From JAVBJN01 sp031546985 (lineage in GTDB: Bacteria > Bacteroidota > Bacteroidia > Chitinophagales > Chitinophagaceae), in assembly GCA_031546985.1 (NCBI GenBank), contig JAVBJN010000040.1, positions 1 to 64,000 of the forward strand: a stretch of 64,000 nucleotides of DNA, written 5' to 3'. A model generated the notes under the pieces. The model was not told the origin of the DNA, did not search any database, and saw only the letters and a program-made list of their open reading frames with translations. The position numbers and the translations under genes are program-made. Numbering within the stretch: the stretch's first letter is position 1; each line of letters opens with the position of its first letter. Of this stretch, positions 6,301 to 15,336 are shown in pieces.

Positions 6301-8424
6301 CTACTTAAACAGCTGGTATACCACCAGGCTGGCCAGGTAAGCGAGGCCACTCATGTAGGCAAACTGTATAAGCGGAATTTTCCAGCTTTTGGTTTCGCGT
6401 TTTACAATAGCCAGTGTGCTCATGCACTGCATGGCAAAAGCGTAAAACACCATAAGGCTTAGGCCCGTGGCCAGGTCGTACACCTTAGACCCATCGGAGC
6501 GAACAGCACTGTGCATTTTTTCGCGCAGCGTAGCATCGTTCTCATCCGCATCCGAACCTACACTGTACAGCGTAGCCATAGTGCCCACAAATACCTCGCG
6601 TGCGGCAAAAGAAGTGATAAGGGCAATGCCTATTTTCCAGTCAAAACCCAGCGGGCGAATAGCGGGTTCGATGGTCTTACCCAAAATGCCAGCATAGGAA
6701 TTTTCGAGCTTGGCAGTTTCAATATGCTTTTCTATAGAGTCTTTCAGTTGCGGTTGCGCCTGTATTTGCTGCGTAATCCTGGCCTCGGCCTGCTCTATAC
6801 GGTTGCCAGGACCAAAACTGGCCAGGAACCAAAGGATTACCGAGATCACCATAATAACCTTACCGGCATCGGTAATGAATATTTTTACCTTTTCTACCAT
6901 GGTAATGCCCACGTTTTTCCAGCGTGGTGCACGGTAAACAGGCAATTCCATAATAAAATAGCTGCGTTCTCTGGCTTTAATGATAAGGCTGATCACCTTT
7001 GAAACCAGCAATGCCATTACAAACCCGGCCAGGTACATGCCCATGAGCACCAAACCTTGCAGGCTAAAGATGCCAAACACTTTATTATCGGGGATAACCA
7101 ATGCTATGAGTATGGTATACACCGGTAAGCGGGCCGAGCAGCTCATTAGCGGGGTTATCAATATGGTAATGAGCCTTTCTTTACGGTTTTCGATGGTACG
7201 CGCCGCCATAATAGCTGGTACGGCGCAGGCCATGCCACTGATGAGGGGCATAACGCTTTTGCCATTAAGCCCGGCAGAGCGCATAAGCCTATCGGTAAGG
7301 AAACTGATGCGGGCCATGTAGCCACTATCTTCGAGCACGCTGATGAGGCCAAAGAGAATCATGATCTGCGGAATAAATACCGCGATACCGCTAAAACCTG
7401 CAATAACGCCATTGAGCAGCAGATCGGTCAGGAACCCGGCAGGCAATATGCTGCCGAGCCATTGGGAGAGCATGCTAAAACCGCCTTCAATAATATCCAT
7501 GGGGTAGCTGGCCAGCCAGAAAATGCTCTGGAACAACAGGAATAATACCACCAGGAGAATAACATTGCCCCAAACCCGGTGCAACAATAATTTGTCGATT
7601 TGCTCGCTGCGCAGCTCTTTATACAACGGGTCGGTTTCTACCACACTGTTGTGCATAATGCGCTTGATCTCTGCATAACGCTGAATCACCTCCTCGGCCT
7701 GGGCTTTGGTTTTATTAAAACCAGCATCCTGTATGGCCTGGCGGATGGTTTGTTTGCGGTTTTCGGGCAAAAAATCGATTTGCTCTACATTAGAAGCCAG
7801 GTGCAGATGCGCGTAAGAACTGTATTCTGGCAGCACGGGTTCCAGCTTCTGCAACAATTCCGGCGCGAGCGCTTTATGGTCTATATAATCCCGAAAGGGC
7901 GGCTGGTATTTTTTCTCCACAGTAAGCTCAATGGCTTTTTTGAGCTCGGCCATGCCCTTGTTCTTACGCGGGTTAATGGCAATTACAGGCACACCCAGCT
8001 CACGCTCCAACCCGTCTATATCGATGGTAATGCCCATTTTACGGGCTATATCCATCATAGAGAGGCATACGATGCAAGGCTGTTTAAGGTCTATAATCTG
8101 GGTGGCAAACAGCAGGTTCCGCTTCAGGTTGCTGGCATCGGCTATGATGATGATCATTTCCGGCTTGTCCGGGCTATCCTGGTTGAGCAGTACTTCGTAG
8201 GTTACCAGCTCGTCTTTACTTTTGGGGTACAGGCTGTAGGTACCGGGCAGGTCAATAATATTGGCTTTAATGGAATCGGTGATGCTGGCGGTACCGGTCT
8301 TTTTATCGACCGTAACACCGGGGAAGTTTCCCACCTTTTGCTGAAGCCCTGTAAGTGCGTTAAACAACGAACTTTTTCCACTATTGGGGTTGCCCACCAA
8401 TGCTATATTAACCTTTACGCCCAA
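6301..8424 (-). CDS. feoB: Ferrous iron transporter B
   Basis: FeoB is the inner-membrane GTPase permease for Fe(II). The 707 residues begin with the G domain: P-loop GNPNSGKSS (residues 11-19) and G3 DLPG (58-61). The G4 motif reads SMMD (122-125) where NxxD is canonical. A helical regulatory domain follows, then two gate domains with many membrane segments and the conserved ISGMACAVPAIMAARTIENRKERL and TSFAAREVFVGTMATLYSVG blocks. The frame has no ATG; I use TTG at 8424, with an ATT one codon upstream and a stop three codons above that. The gene has no FeoA partner on either side. An exact -7 element (TAATTTTG) lies about 20 bp upstream, which supports this start. Confidence 0.95.
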   Translation of the reverse strand: MGVKVNIALVGNPNSGKSSLFNALTGLQQKVGNFPGVTVDKKTGTASITDSIKANIIDLPGTYSLYPKSKDELVTYEVLLNQDSPDKPEMIIIIADASNLKRNLLFATQIIDLKQPCIVCLSMMDIARKMGITIDIDGLERELGVPVIAINPRKNKGMAELKKAIELTVEKKYQPPFRDYIDHKALAPELLQKLEPVLPEYSSYAHLHLASNVEQIDFLPENRKQTIRQAIQDAGFNKTKAQAEEVIQRYAEIKRIMHNSVVETDPLYKELRSEQIDKLLLHRVWGNVILLVVLFLLFQSIFWLASYPMDIIEGGFSMLSQWLGSILPAGFLTDLLLNGVIAGFSGIAVFIPQIMILFGLISVLEDSGYMARISFLTDRLMRSAGLNGKSVMPLISGMACAVPAIMAARTIENRKERLITILITPLMSCSARLPVYTILIALVIPDNKVFGIFSLQGLVLMGMYLAGFVMALLVSKVISLIIKARERSYFIMELPVYRAPRWKNVGITMVEKVKIFITDAGKVIMVISVILWFLASFGPGNRIEQAEARITQQIQAQPQLKDSIEKHIETAKLENSYAGILGKTIEPAIRPLGFDWKIGIALITSFAAREVFVGTMATLYSVGSDADENDATLREKMHSAVRSDGSKVYDLATGLSLMVFYAFAMQCMSTLAIVKRETKSWKIPLIQFAYMSGLAYLASLVVYQLFK

Positions 8425-8443
8425 AATTCTGCTTTAAGTGCTG

Positions 8444-8451
8444 CAAAATTA
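8444..8451 (-). promoter_or_regulatory. feoB promoter -7 element
   Basis: On the minus strand this reads TAATTTTG, an exact TAnnTTTG match 19 bp before the TTG start. No Fur-box-like palindrome is evident nearby. Confidence 0.5.
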
Positions 8452-8517
8452 ATACTCTTTGCCCATACAGGCCGTTGATTTACATCATATTGGTTCAGAA
8501 GTTCCCGATTGTGCAAC

Positions 8518-9888
8518 TCAACGCATCAAAGCGGGGTTAATGCGCAGGTATACTTCGGCGGCTACAGGGGTTTTTCCATAGATATCGTTTAGCCTTTTAT
8601 CGGCAGCATAAAGGGTGCCTTGTACGCCAATAGACAGGTTGGTGCGGGCTACTGTAAGCAGGTTGCGGTTGTACCCCACGGTAAGCGCATTAACCGGAAA
8701 AACGGCATCGTGGCCAAACTGGCTTTCGGGGAAATTGAGCTCTTCGGATGATTTCTGTACAAACTCATACTTGCCGTACAGCGCGTTTTTGCCAAAGGTA
8801 TAGGCCGACTCTGCCAGCACGCTATGCTCCTGGTGGGTGGCGCTTGCTCTGTTGTATCCCCAAATCAACGCGGAGTTGAGCATATGCCCATTGCGCCATT
8901 TTTTTACATGAATGGCCGATGCGCTGGTGCGGTATATGTTTTCTTCGGGGTGCAGGCTCTCGGGACTTTTAATATAGCCCTGCGATACCTGAAGGGCCAG
9001 ATTGCGGGTTGGGTTGAACGAAACTCTACCACTCCAGGAGTCGAAACGGGGCTTGTCGAAATTGTATCGGTTCTCATCCGGCTCACGCCCGGTAAAATTA
9101 GATACTTCCAGTTTCCATTTTTTGTACCTGAAACCCGCTGTGGCTACGCCAAAGGTAATGTGCGTGGCATCTTGCCAGTGGTGGCCCAGTGGTGCATCGG
9201 GATTATACATGGCAGATGGCCGGTGCATAAATGCGGGACCGCCAATGGCAGGCTCGCCGGGGTAACCAATGTAGCCGAACACATCCATATCCTGGTTAAT
9301 GCGGTGGGTGTAGCCTACCGACAGTTCTGCAAAAAGATCGTGCGGGTGCTGGCGGTCTACCAGTGGCTTGCCCTGCCAGGTCTCGCCCGACTGGAATAAC
9401 AAGGGGTATCCGCTACCGCCCATTACCAGGCGGTCAAAACTGATCATGGCGCTGAAGTGGAACAAGCCATTACGGCCTACGGTGCGCTGCCCCATGCCCA
9501 TAAACCAGTTGGGCGCATCCCACTGGCTGCCGCCCCGTGAGCCCTGCTTAAAGGCATCCTGGCTGTTGTAGCGCAGAAAAACGTTGCCATGCTCCATAAA
9601 CATCCACTTGCCTTTGTGCTGCATGTAGCCATACATAGGGGCATTATCGGGCAGCCAGCTGGTACCCGAGCCGTTGCGGGTCATGGGTAGGCTGCGGCTG
9701 TAAGCATGCGTCATGGCGGGCATTTCATGTTTCATGATTAGGGAGTTAGACATTTCATCATGATCCTCATGCTGCATGGTGGTATCTGTAGGGGCAGGTT
9801 GAGTAGGCATTTGGTGGTGCTGGTGGTCCTGGGCCAATAGTGGCGAGGCCAGCAGCGATAAAAGCGTAATAATAACGGGAGCTTTCAT
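8518..9888 (-). CDS. His/Met-rich outer-membrane protein
   Basis: I do not recognise a named family with certainty. The 456-residue protein starts with a signal peptide (MKAPVIITLLSLLASPLLAQ); the ATG at 9888 is preferred over the upstream one at 9915 for that reason. A disordered stretch of about 60 residues rich in His, Met, Gln and Asp follows (DHQHHQMP, MQHEDHDEM, MKHEMPAMTHAYS), which looks able to bind metal, plausibly copper. The rest is rich in Gly, Tyr, Trp and Asn with alternating strands and a DRQHPHDLF motif, consistent with a large outer-membrane barrel. Similar proteins occur beside copper and heavy-metal efflux genes in Bacteroidota (recollection, not checked). It follows no obvious operon and reads toward feoB with its own spacing. 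Confidence 0.55.
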   Translation of the reverse strand: MKAPVIITLLSLLASPLLAQDHQHHQMPTQPAPTDTTMQHEDHDEMSNSLIMKHEMPAMTHAYSRSLPMTRNGSGTSWLPDNAPMYGYMQHKGKWMFMEHGNVFLRYNSQDAFKQGSRGGSQWDAPNWFMGMGQRTVGRNGLFHFSAMISFDRLVMGGSGYPLLFQSGETWQGKPLVDRQHPHDLFAELSVGYTHRINQDMDVFGYIGYPGEPAIGGPAFMHRPSAMYNPDAPLGHHWQDATHITFGVATAGFRYKKWKLEVSNFTGREPDENRYNFDKPRFDSWSGRVSFNPTRNLALQVSQGYIKSPESLHPEENIYRTSASAIHVKKWRNGHMLNSALIWGYNRASATHQEHSVLAESAYTFGKNALYGKYEFVQKSSEELNFPESQFGHDAVFPVNALTVGYNRNLLTVARTNLSIGVQGTLYAADKRLNDIYGKTPVAAEVYLRINPALMR

Positions 9889-9914
9889 AAGTGGTGTTTT
9901 ACTTAAAGAATGCA

Positions 9915-9929
9915 ATACTTTAAAAGTAT
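9915..9929. promoter_or_regulatory. Perfect 15-bp palindrome upstream of metal-rich gene
   Basis: ATACTTTAAAAGTAT (7-1-7) lies 26 bp before the start of the 8518-9888 gene. It may be an operator, but an AT palindrome of this size can arise by chance. Confidence 0.3.
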
Positions 9930-10139
9930 ATCAATTATGATGCAAAGATCGGTGGCTTGCGTGGGGCTATTGTTACAGAATGCGTGGGGTTATGTACAAG
10001 ATTTTAGCGGCCAACGTACCTGTAGTACGATTAAATGTTATATAGATTAATAGTATTTTTTCTATTTATTTGGAAATCAGTAGTATCGTTGCGATACTTT
10101 AGCTATTTTTCTAAACTAAATTTAAATGCAAGGACGAAT

Positions 10140-12461
10140 ATGCGTAATGTAACTATAAAGAGCTGCCTGGCGATGGGATTGGTATTGGGTACCATTCAAC
10201 TGATGGCACAGGGCGGCGCACCGGGTGGCGTGCCCGGTAGTCTTACGTTGTGGTTAAAGTCGAATGCCTCTCCGGGTAAAATGACTATGAACGGCACCAA
10301 CAACGTTTCGTCCTGGGTAGGAGAAAACAATACGGTATCGGTAGACCAGGCTACAGCAGCCAAGCAACCCACCTGGTACGATACGCCTTACCCTGAGGGT
10401 GTATTTAACTTCAACCCCAGCATCAAATTTTCGCTTACCGCGCAAACTACATTAAGAAATACGCTTACCACGCCCGATTTGTGTGGCACGGCGGGTACCA
10501 TTTTCATTGTATCCAACGCTTATGATCCTACCAATTCATCGGGATCGTTGTTTACCTATCTGGCCAATACCTCTTACCGGTACCAGGTTAAGCCCAGTTT
10601 TAGAATACAAACCGGTAGCAGCAGCACGGGCTATACCTCTGACTTTAACGGCGGCCCGGTAGTAAACTACCCTACCCAGGCAGCGCGCGTGTTTGTGTCT
10701 AAAGCCAATACCACCAATCTGCGCTCGCGTAGAAACAGTTTTGAGTTTCCGATGAACAATAACTCCTCTACTTTTTACCCATCCATTTCGGCGGGGCTAT
10801 CGCTGGGAGCCAATAGCGGCACCTCGGAGTATGTGAATATGGCTTTGGCCGAGGTCATTACCTTTAATACCACCCTGAGCGCGGCAGATATCAATAAGGT
10901 AGAATCGTACCTGGCGGTGAAGTATGGCATAACCCTTGACCAATCGGGCAATACCAATTATACCTCATCTATAGGCACTGTAATATGGAACAGTACCGGC
11001 AATAGCCCTTACCGGCAAAATATTACCGGTATTGGCCGCGACGACAGCTCCCGTTTAATGCAAAAACAATCATTTTCGGTAAATAATGCGGCCAAAGTAA
11101 GTGTGTACAATGGTGCTGCCGGCGGCAGTTTTCCGGTAGCGAACAGTGCCAATACCAATAGTTTATCCAACAACGGCTCTTTTCTGTTGTATGGAGATGA
11201 TGGCGCAGATACTACGTTGAAAATATGCAGCGATAATGGCCGCCGCACCCGCATGCTGCGCACCTGGAAAGTGCAGGAAACCGGCACATTGGGCACCGTA
11301 ACCCTGGCGGTAAAAAAATCGGCTATGCCCCCGCAAACCAAAACCTTGCTGGTATCGCGCTACAACACATTCCCCGATACATCTGTTACCGCTTATAACA
11401 TGACCGACAACGGAACAGACCTGTACGCCTCGGTAGATTTGCAAAACGGTGATTATTTCACATTCGCCTCCGATAGCATACAAATCGTGTTTGATATAAA
11501 AGATAACCGCTGCACTTCGTTAAATACGGGTTCTGTAGTGGTAAACGTAAATAATGCAGCGCCACCCTATTACTACCAATGGGCGCACGATGGCACTTTG
11601 TACCAGGATAGCGCCGGCGGCCTGCCTCCGGGCTCTTACCCGGTTACGGTACGCTACGGCGGGTTTCCTGGTTGTACCACCACCCGCACCGCAGAGGTTA
11701 AAACATATACAGAAGTGCTAAACCTGGTGCCTACGCTTAAAAATGTAACCTGCAAAAACGGGAATGACGGCGCCATCAGTATTGTGACCACCAATGGCAA
11801 ACCTGTTGTAACCTATTCGGTAAACAATGGGCCGTATACGACCAATTCTTCCATCAAAGACTTATCGGCGGGCACTTATACCATTATGGCAAAGGATACC
11901 GATGGTTGTGTGGGCAGTATTACCCGCAATATAAACGAACCTGAAAAAGCTATGACGCTGAATGTGCTTACAGAAGCGGAGCGTTGTGAGCAGGGCGAAG
12001 GCAGCGGATGGGCCGTGGCCATTGCCGGTGATGGAACTGCACCCTACCAATATGGCTGGAGTAAAGACCCCACCGGTACCGATACACTCAAATACCTTAC
12101 CGCCGGTAGTTATGGCATTATTGTAACAGACAATAAGGGTTGCAAAGCTCAGCAATCGTTTGATGTAGCTTATGTGCCTTGCTGCCATGTGCAGATGCCT
12201 ACTGCTTTTTCGCCCAATGCCGATGGGCAGAACGATGTGCTCAAACCCTTGTTTGGCGGTGAGATGGACCTTCGGTTTTTTAGGGTTTACAACCGTTACG
12301 GTCAGGTAATCTTTGAATCGACCGATCCTAAAAAAGGATGGGATGGCACCTACCAGGGTGCGAAATGTGATGTATCTACTTATTTCTATATGTTACAGTA
12401 CAGTTGTGCGTATGGAAACCGTATCAATAACATGAAAGGAAATATTACCCTGCTTAAATAA
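10140..12461 (+). CDS. Secreted protein with SprB-like repeats and T9SS type B C-terminus
   Basis: The product is a predicted 773-residue surface or extracellular protein. I use the ATG at 10140 because MRNVTIKSCLAMGLVLGTIQLMAQ is a signal peptide and the 35 residues upstream are not. Residues 25-270 form a LamG-like module (PGGVPGSLTLWLK, then the block INKVESYLAVKYGITLDQ). Next comes a region with NITGIGRDDSSRLMQKQS. SprB-like short repeats (VTCKNGNDGAISI and DLSAGTYTIMAKDTDGCVG) lie around residues 500-620. The last 95 residues (from MPTAFSPNADGQNDVLKP to the Lys end) are the gliding-motility-associated C-terminal domain that routes cargo to T9SS. The gene is a close paralog of the next one and has its own terminator. 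Confidence 0.88.
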   Translation: MRNVTIKSCLAMGLVLGTIQLMAQGGAPGGVPGSLTLWLKSNASPGKMTMNGTNNVSSWVGENNTVSVDQATAAKQPTWYDTPYPEGVFNFNPSIKFSLTAQTTLRNTLTTPDLCGTAGTIFIVSNAYDPTNSSGSLFTYLANTSYRYQVKPSFRIQTGSSSTGYTSDFNGGPVVNYPTQAARVFVSKANTTNLRSRRNSFEFPMNNNSSTFYPSISAGLSLGANSGTSEYVNMALAEVITFNTTLSAADINKVESYLAVKYGITLDQSGNTNYTSSIGTVIWNSTGNSPYRQNITGIGRDDSSRLMQKQSFSVNNAAKVSVYNGAAGGSFPVANSANTNSLSNNGSFLLYGDDGADTTLKICSDNGRRTRMLRTWKVQETGTLGTVTLAVKKSAMPPQTKTLLVSRYNTFPDTSVTAYNMTDNGTDLYASVDLQNGDYFTFASDSIQIVFDIKDNRCTSLNTGSVVVNVNNAAPPYYYQWAHDGTLYQDSAGGLPPGSYPVTVRYGGFPGCTTTRTAEVKTYTEVLNLVPTLKNVTCKNGNDGAISIVTTNGKPVVTYSVNNGPYTTNSSIKDLSAGTYTIMAKDTDGCVGSITRNINEPEKAMTLNVLTEAERCEQGEGSGWAVAIAGDGTAPYQYGWSKDPTGTDTLKYLTAGSYGIIVTDNKGCKAQQSFDVAYVPCCHVQMPTAFSPNADGQNDVLKPLFGGEMDLRFFRVYNRYGQVIFESTDPKKGWDGTYQGAKCDVSTYFYMLQYSCAYGNRINNMKGNITLLK

Positions 12462-12486
12462 GCAGCATTCTAATTGAAAAGGGTTA

Positions 12487-12522
12487 AAAAGAAGCATCTG
12501 GCTGCCAGGTGCTTCTTTTTTG
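12487..12522 (+). terminator. Intrinsic terminator
   Basis: A hairpin AGAAGCATCTGG/CCAGGTGCTTCT (one wobble pair) is followed by T6, shortly after the 12461 stop. Confidence 0.85.
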
Positions 12523-12663
12523 TTGATAAATTGCAATAAATTGAATATTTTGAGTCCTAAAACAAACAAAAAGCAGGGAATGTACTGTCTTGTATTAAGT
12601 GTGCGAAACATGAAGTATGAGAACCTTAACTTATAAGTTTGTTTACGCTTTTATTTAATTCAT

Positions 12664-12674
12664 CAGAAATCTAA
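12664..12674 (+). promoter_or_regulatory. CAGAAATCTAA leader motif
   Basis: This 11-mer lies 6 bp upstream of the 12681 start. It recurs in the leader of the 58731 gene and, inverted, inside two intergenic trailers of the large array (52776-52795 and near 55562). Its role is unknown; see the findings. Confidence 0.3.
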
Positions 12675-12680
12675 GTACAA

Positions 12681-15011
12681 ATGAGAAAAACTGTACGACT
12701 CATTTATTGTGGTGTACTTGCTTTGTGTTCCAGCCAGATGGCTATGGGCCAGGCACAGCCGGGTGGTGTTTCCGGGCGTATCAGTGTGTGGCTGAGGGCA
12801 AACAATGGTGTTACGCTCAACACATCCAACAAGGTTACGTTATGGCAGGAGATGTCGGGAGCTAATGTAACCGGTAATTTCAGAACACAGCCAACTCAAA
12901 CCAGCGCACCCAACCAGAATCCTCCGGGTTTCCTGGCCAATGGCATCAACTTTAACCCATATGTAGTATTTGATAATACCGGACCCAATTCCGTACTGAG
13001 CGACAGCGTTTTTCAGGCTGGCGCTTTAATGGATAATGATAGTAATACCATTTTCCAGGTTATTATGATGCACACCATGAACAGTACTGGTGTGTGGTAT
13101 AAATGGGAGCCCAGTGTAACCGGTGCCCCACGTATGGGTATGGAAACGAACCCTCCCGGTAATGCGGGCCAGATCCGTTTCGACTTTGCCGGTACTACTA
13201 CCCGTGGTACGGCTAACGTGCATGAAAGACATGTGCTGTCTGCTATTTCGTTCCAGAGTGCTGCAACCCGTACCATGCGTTTGAACGGTGGTGTAGATGC
13301 GGTAACCAATACCGGAAGTTTGTCTTTTAGCCCGCCTACAACCAAGCACCCCTTGATTATAGGCAACAACTACTACTCCGATGCCTACCCTACCAAGATC
13401 GATATTGCGGAAATGATCGTTTATAAAAGAGGGTTGAACGCAGCAGAATCGAATAAGGTAGAATCTTACCTGGCGCTGAAATATGGTATTACCCTGGATC
13501 AGACGGTTGCCATTAACAGCTATACGGCCTCTAACAATACTGTTTTCTGGAACCGCACGGCAATGGCGCCCTATAACCAGAATATCACCGGTATTGGCCG
13601 CGACGATGCTTCCGGACTGATGCAAAAACAGTCGCGCTCTATTAACAGCAAGGCTATGGTAAACATTTACCACAACACCTACACCGGCGCATTGCCTGCT
13701 GTAAATGTTGATAACCCGAATAATATTGCCGCAGATCTTAACTATGTGGTGTATGGCGATAACGGCGGCGATTCGCTGCTTAAAATTTGTGCGCTCAATG
13801 GCCGCGCCATTCGTATGGCACGTACCTGGAAAGTGCAGAAAACCGGTACCATTGCCGATGTAACCCTGGCGCTGAACAAAGCACAGGTATCTCCCGATAT
13901 CCGTTACATGATGGTATCTACCAATCCTGCTTTCCCGGATGCTTCTACTACATTCGTTCGTATGGATGATAATGGCAACTTCCTTACAGGGGCCTATACC
14001 TTTAGCAACAACGACTTCTTTACATTCGCTTCCGATACGGTTAAACCTAATCCTACCATTACCAACGCCCGTTGCGAAAAAGATAATGGTTCTATTGTGC
14101 TGAATGTAACCGGTGCGCCCCAGCCTATCGATTACCGCTGGAGCCACGATATTACCCTCATTCAGCCTGCGGCTACAGATCTGGCTCCTGGGTCCTATAC
14201 CGTATATCTCCGTTATGGTATTTTCCCGGGTTGCTCTACCAGCTATGTTTTTGAAGTAGGCCGCGATATTGTTCCATTGCTGCTGCAGCCGGTTACTAAA
14301 AATGTAACCTGTAACAAAGGCAACGATGGTTCTATCACCATTAACTCCAACAACGCTGTGCAGCCCATACAGACTTCTGTAAACGGCGGCGACTATAGCA
14401 ATACCAACCCGATTGTAAACCTCACTGCAGGCACTTATGTGATACAGGTAAAAGATACCGACGGTTGCGTGGGCAATACTACAGTAACCATTAACCAACC
14501 AGCCAAACCGGTTACGCTTAATGTAACCACAGAAGCAGAAAACTGCGAAAAAGGCCAGGGTTCCGGTACTGCCAAAGTAGAAGTGTTTGAAGCTATGGCT
14601 CCTTACAAATACGAGTGGAGTAAAGATCCGGCCCTGAACCAGGATAATATTAAAGACCTCACTGCCGGCGATTACGGTGTAATTGTAACCGATGCCAAAG
14701 GTTGTAAAGCCCAGCAGTCGTTCGAAGTGGCTTATGTGCCTTGCTGCCACGCAGTAGTGCCTACGGCCTTTAGCCCGAATGGCGATGGTAAAAATGATGT
14801 GCTCAAACCCCTGTTCGATGGTGAAATGGAGCTGAAATCATTCTCTGTTTACAACCGCCTGGGCGAGCGCATTTTTGAAACCGGAAACGTAAATACCGGA
14901 TGGGATGGCGAGGGCTACGACATTGGCGTATACTTCTACCAACTCAAATACTCTTGCAAATACGGCAAACAGGTTATTTTCCAGAAAGGAGATGTAACCC
15001 TGATCAAATAA
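12681..15011 (+). CDS. Secreted protein with SprB-like repeats and T9SS type B C-terminus, paralog 2
   Basis: The product is a 776-residue paralog of the preceding gene with the same plan: signal peptide (cleavage near AMGQ), LamG-like N-terminal module ending in SNKVESYLALKYGITLDQ, NITGIGRDDASGLMQKQS, SprB-like repeats (NVTCNKGNDGSITI, DLTAGDYGVIVTDAKGCKAQQSFEVAYVPCCH) and the gliding-motility C-terminal domain (VVPTAFSPNGDGKNDVLKP). Type B domains usually keep the protein attached or release it via PorU/SprP-type processing; that step is family knowledge, not visible here. The two paralogs diverge most in the LamG-like part. The 219-bp gap between them contains a terminator, so they are probably separate transcripts. 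Confidence 0.88.
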   Translation: MRKTVRLIYCGVLALCSSQMAMGQAQPGGVSGRISVWLRANNGVTLNTSNKVTLWQEMSGANVTGNFRTQPTQTSAPNQNPPGFLANGINFNPYVVFDNTGPNSVLSDSVFQAGALMDNDSNTIFQVIMMHTMNSTGVWYKWEPSVTGAPRMGMETNPPGNAGQIRFDFAGTTTRGTANVHERHVLSAISFQSAATRTMRLNGGVDAVTNTGSLSFSPPTTKHPLIIGNNYYSDAYPTKIDIAEMIVYKRGLNAAESNKVESYLALKYGITLDQTVAINSYTASNNTVFWNRTAMAPYNQNITGIGRDDASGLMQKQSRSINSKAMVNIYHNTYTGALPAVNVDNPNNIAADLNYVVYGDNGGDSLLKICALNGRAIRMARTWKVQKTGTIADVTLALNKAQVSPDIRYMMVSTNPAFPDASTTFVRMDDNGNFLTGAYTFSNNDFFTFASDTVKPNPTITNARCEKDNGSIVLNVTGAPQPIDYRWSHDITLIQPAATDLAPGSYTVYLRYGIFPGCSTSYVFEVGRDIVPLLLQPVTKNVTCNKGNDGSITINSNNAVQPIQTSVNGGDYSNTNPIVNLTAGTYVIQVKDTDGCVGNTTVTINQPAKPVTLNVTTEAENCEKGQGSGTAKVEVFEAMAPYKYEWSKDPALNQDNIKDLTAGDYGVIVTDAKGCKAQQSFEVAYVPCCHAVVPTAFSPNGDGKNDVLKPLFDGEMELKSFSVYNRLGERIFETGNVNTGWDGEGYDIGVYFYQLKYSCKYGKQVIFQKGDVTLIK

Positions 15012-15035
15012 GTATTACCAAGTAATCATGTTATA

Positions 15036-15075
15036 AAAAGTCCGGCCCTGCATTATGCGGGGCCGGACTTTTATT
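15036..15075. terminator. Bidirectional intrinsic terminator
   Basis: AAAAGTCCGGCCC pairs with GGGCCGGACTTTT around a TGCATTATGCG loop. It lies between the converging 12681 and DUF3820 genes. Confidence 0.9.
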
Positions 15076-15086
15076 TTGAGGGAGAT

Positions 15087-15326
15087 CTACGCGTAGCGCT
15101 GCTTCAGCTGCCGCAACAGATCGTCCAGCCCATTGAGTTTAATTTCATACACGGTATCGAGCAGCATGCCCAGTTTTCCTTTAGGAAAACCACCTTTGCG
15201 CTTAAACCACTCCAGGTACGATACGGGGAGGTCGCAAAGCAATGTGTTTTCATATTTGCCAAAAGGCATACGGGTTCTAACCAATAAAACCAATAATTCG
15301 GGATTGGGTTGTGTAATGTCCTGCAT
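15087..15326 (-). CDS. DUF3820 family protein
   Basis: The product is a 79-residue cytosolic protein. The motif MPFGKYENTLLCDLPVSYLEWFKRKGGFPKGKLGMLL, given here in pieces (PFGKYENTLL at about 20; YLEWFKRKGGFPKG at about 36), is the DUF3820 signature. The family is small, was once linked to quorum-sensing-regulated virulence factors and often accompanies exonuclease-type domains; its biochemical role is not established. It starts 10 bp after the recQ stop, so the two are almost certainly co-transcribed. Confidence 0.85.
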   Translation of the reverse strand: MQDITQPNPELLVLLVRTRMPFGKYENTLLCDLPVSYLEWFKRKGGFPKGKLGMLLDTVYEIKLNGLDDLLRQLKQRYA

Positions 15327-15336
15327 GGGTATGGTA

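Noticed and set aside
7600..8478. 292-codon plus-strand ORF opposite feoB
   Set aside because: FeoB motifs on the other strand are unequivocal; this ORF has no recognisable domain.
13026..14750. 574-codon minus-strand ORF
   Set aside because: It is antisense shadow of the T9SS type B gene, with no family motif.
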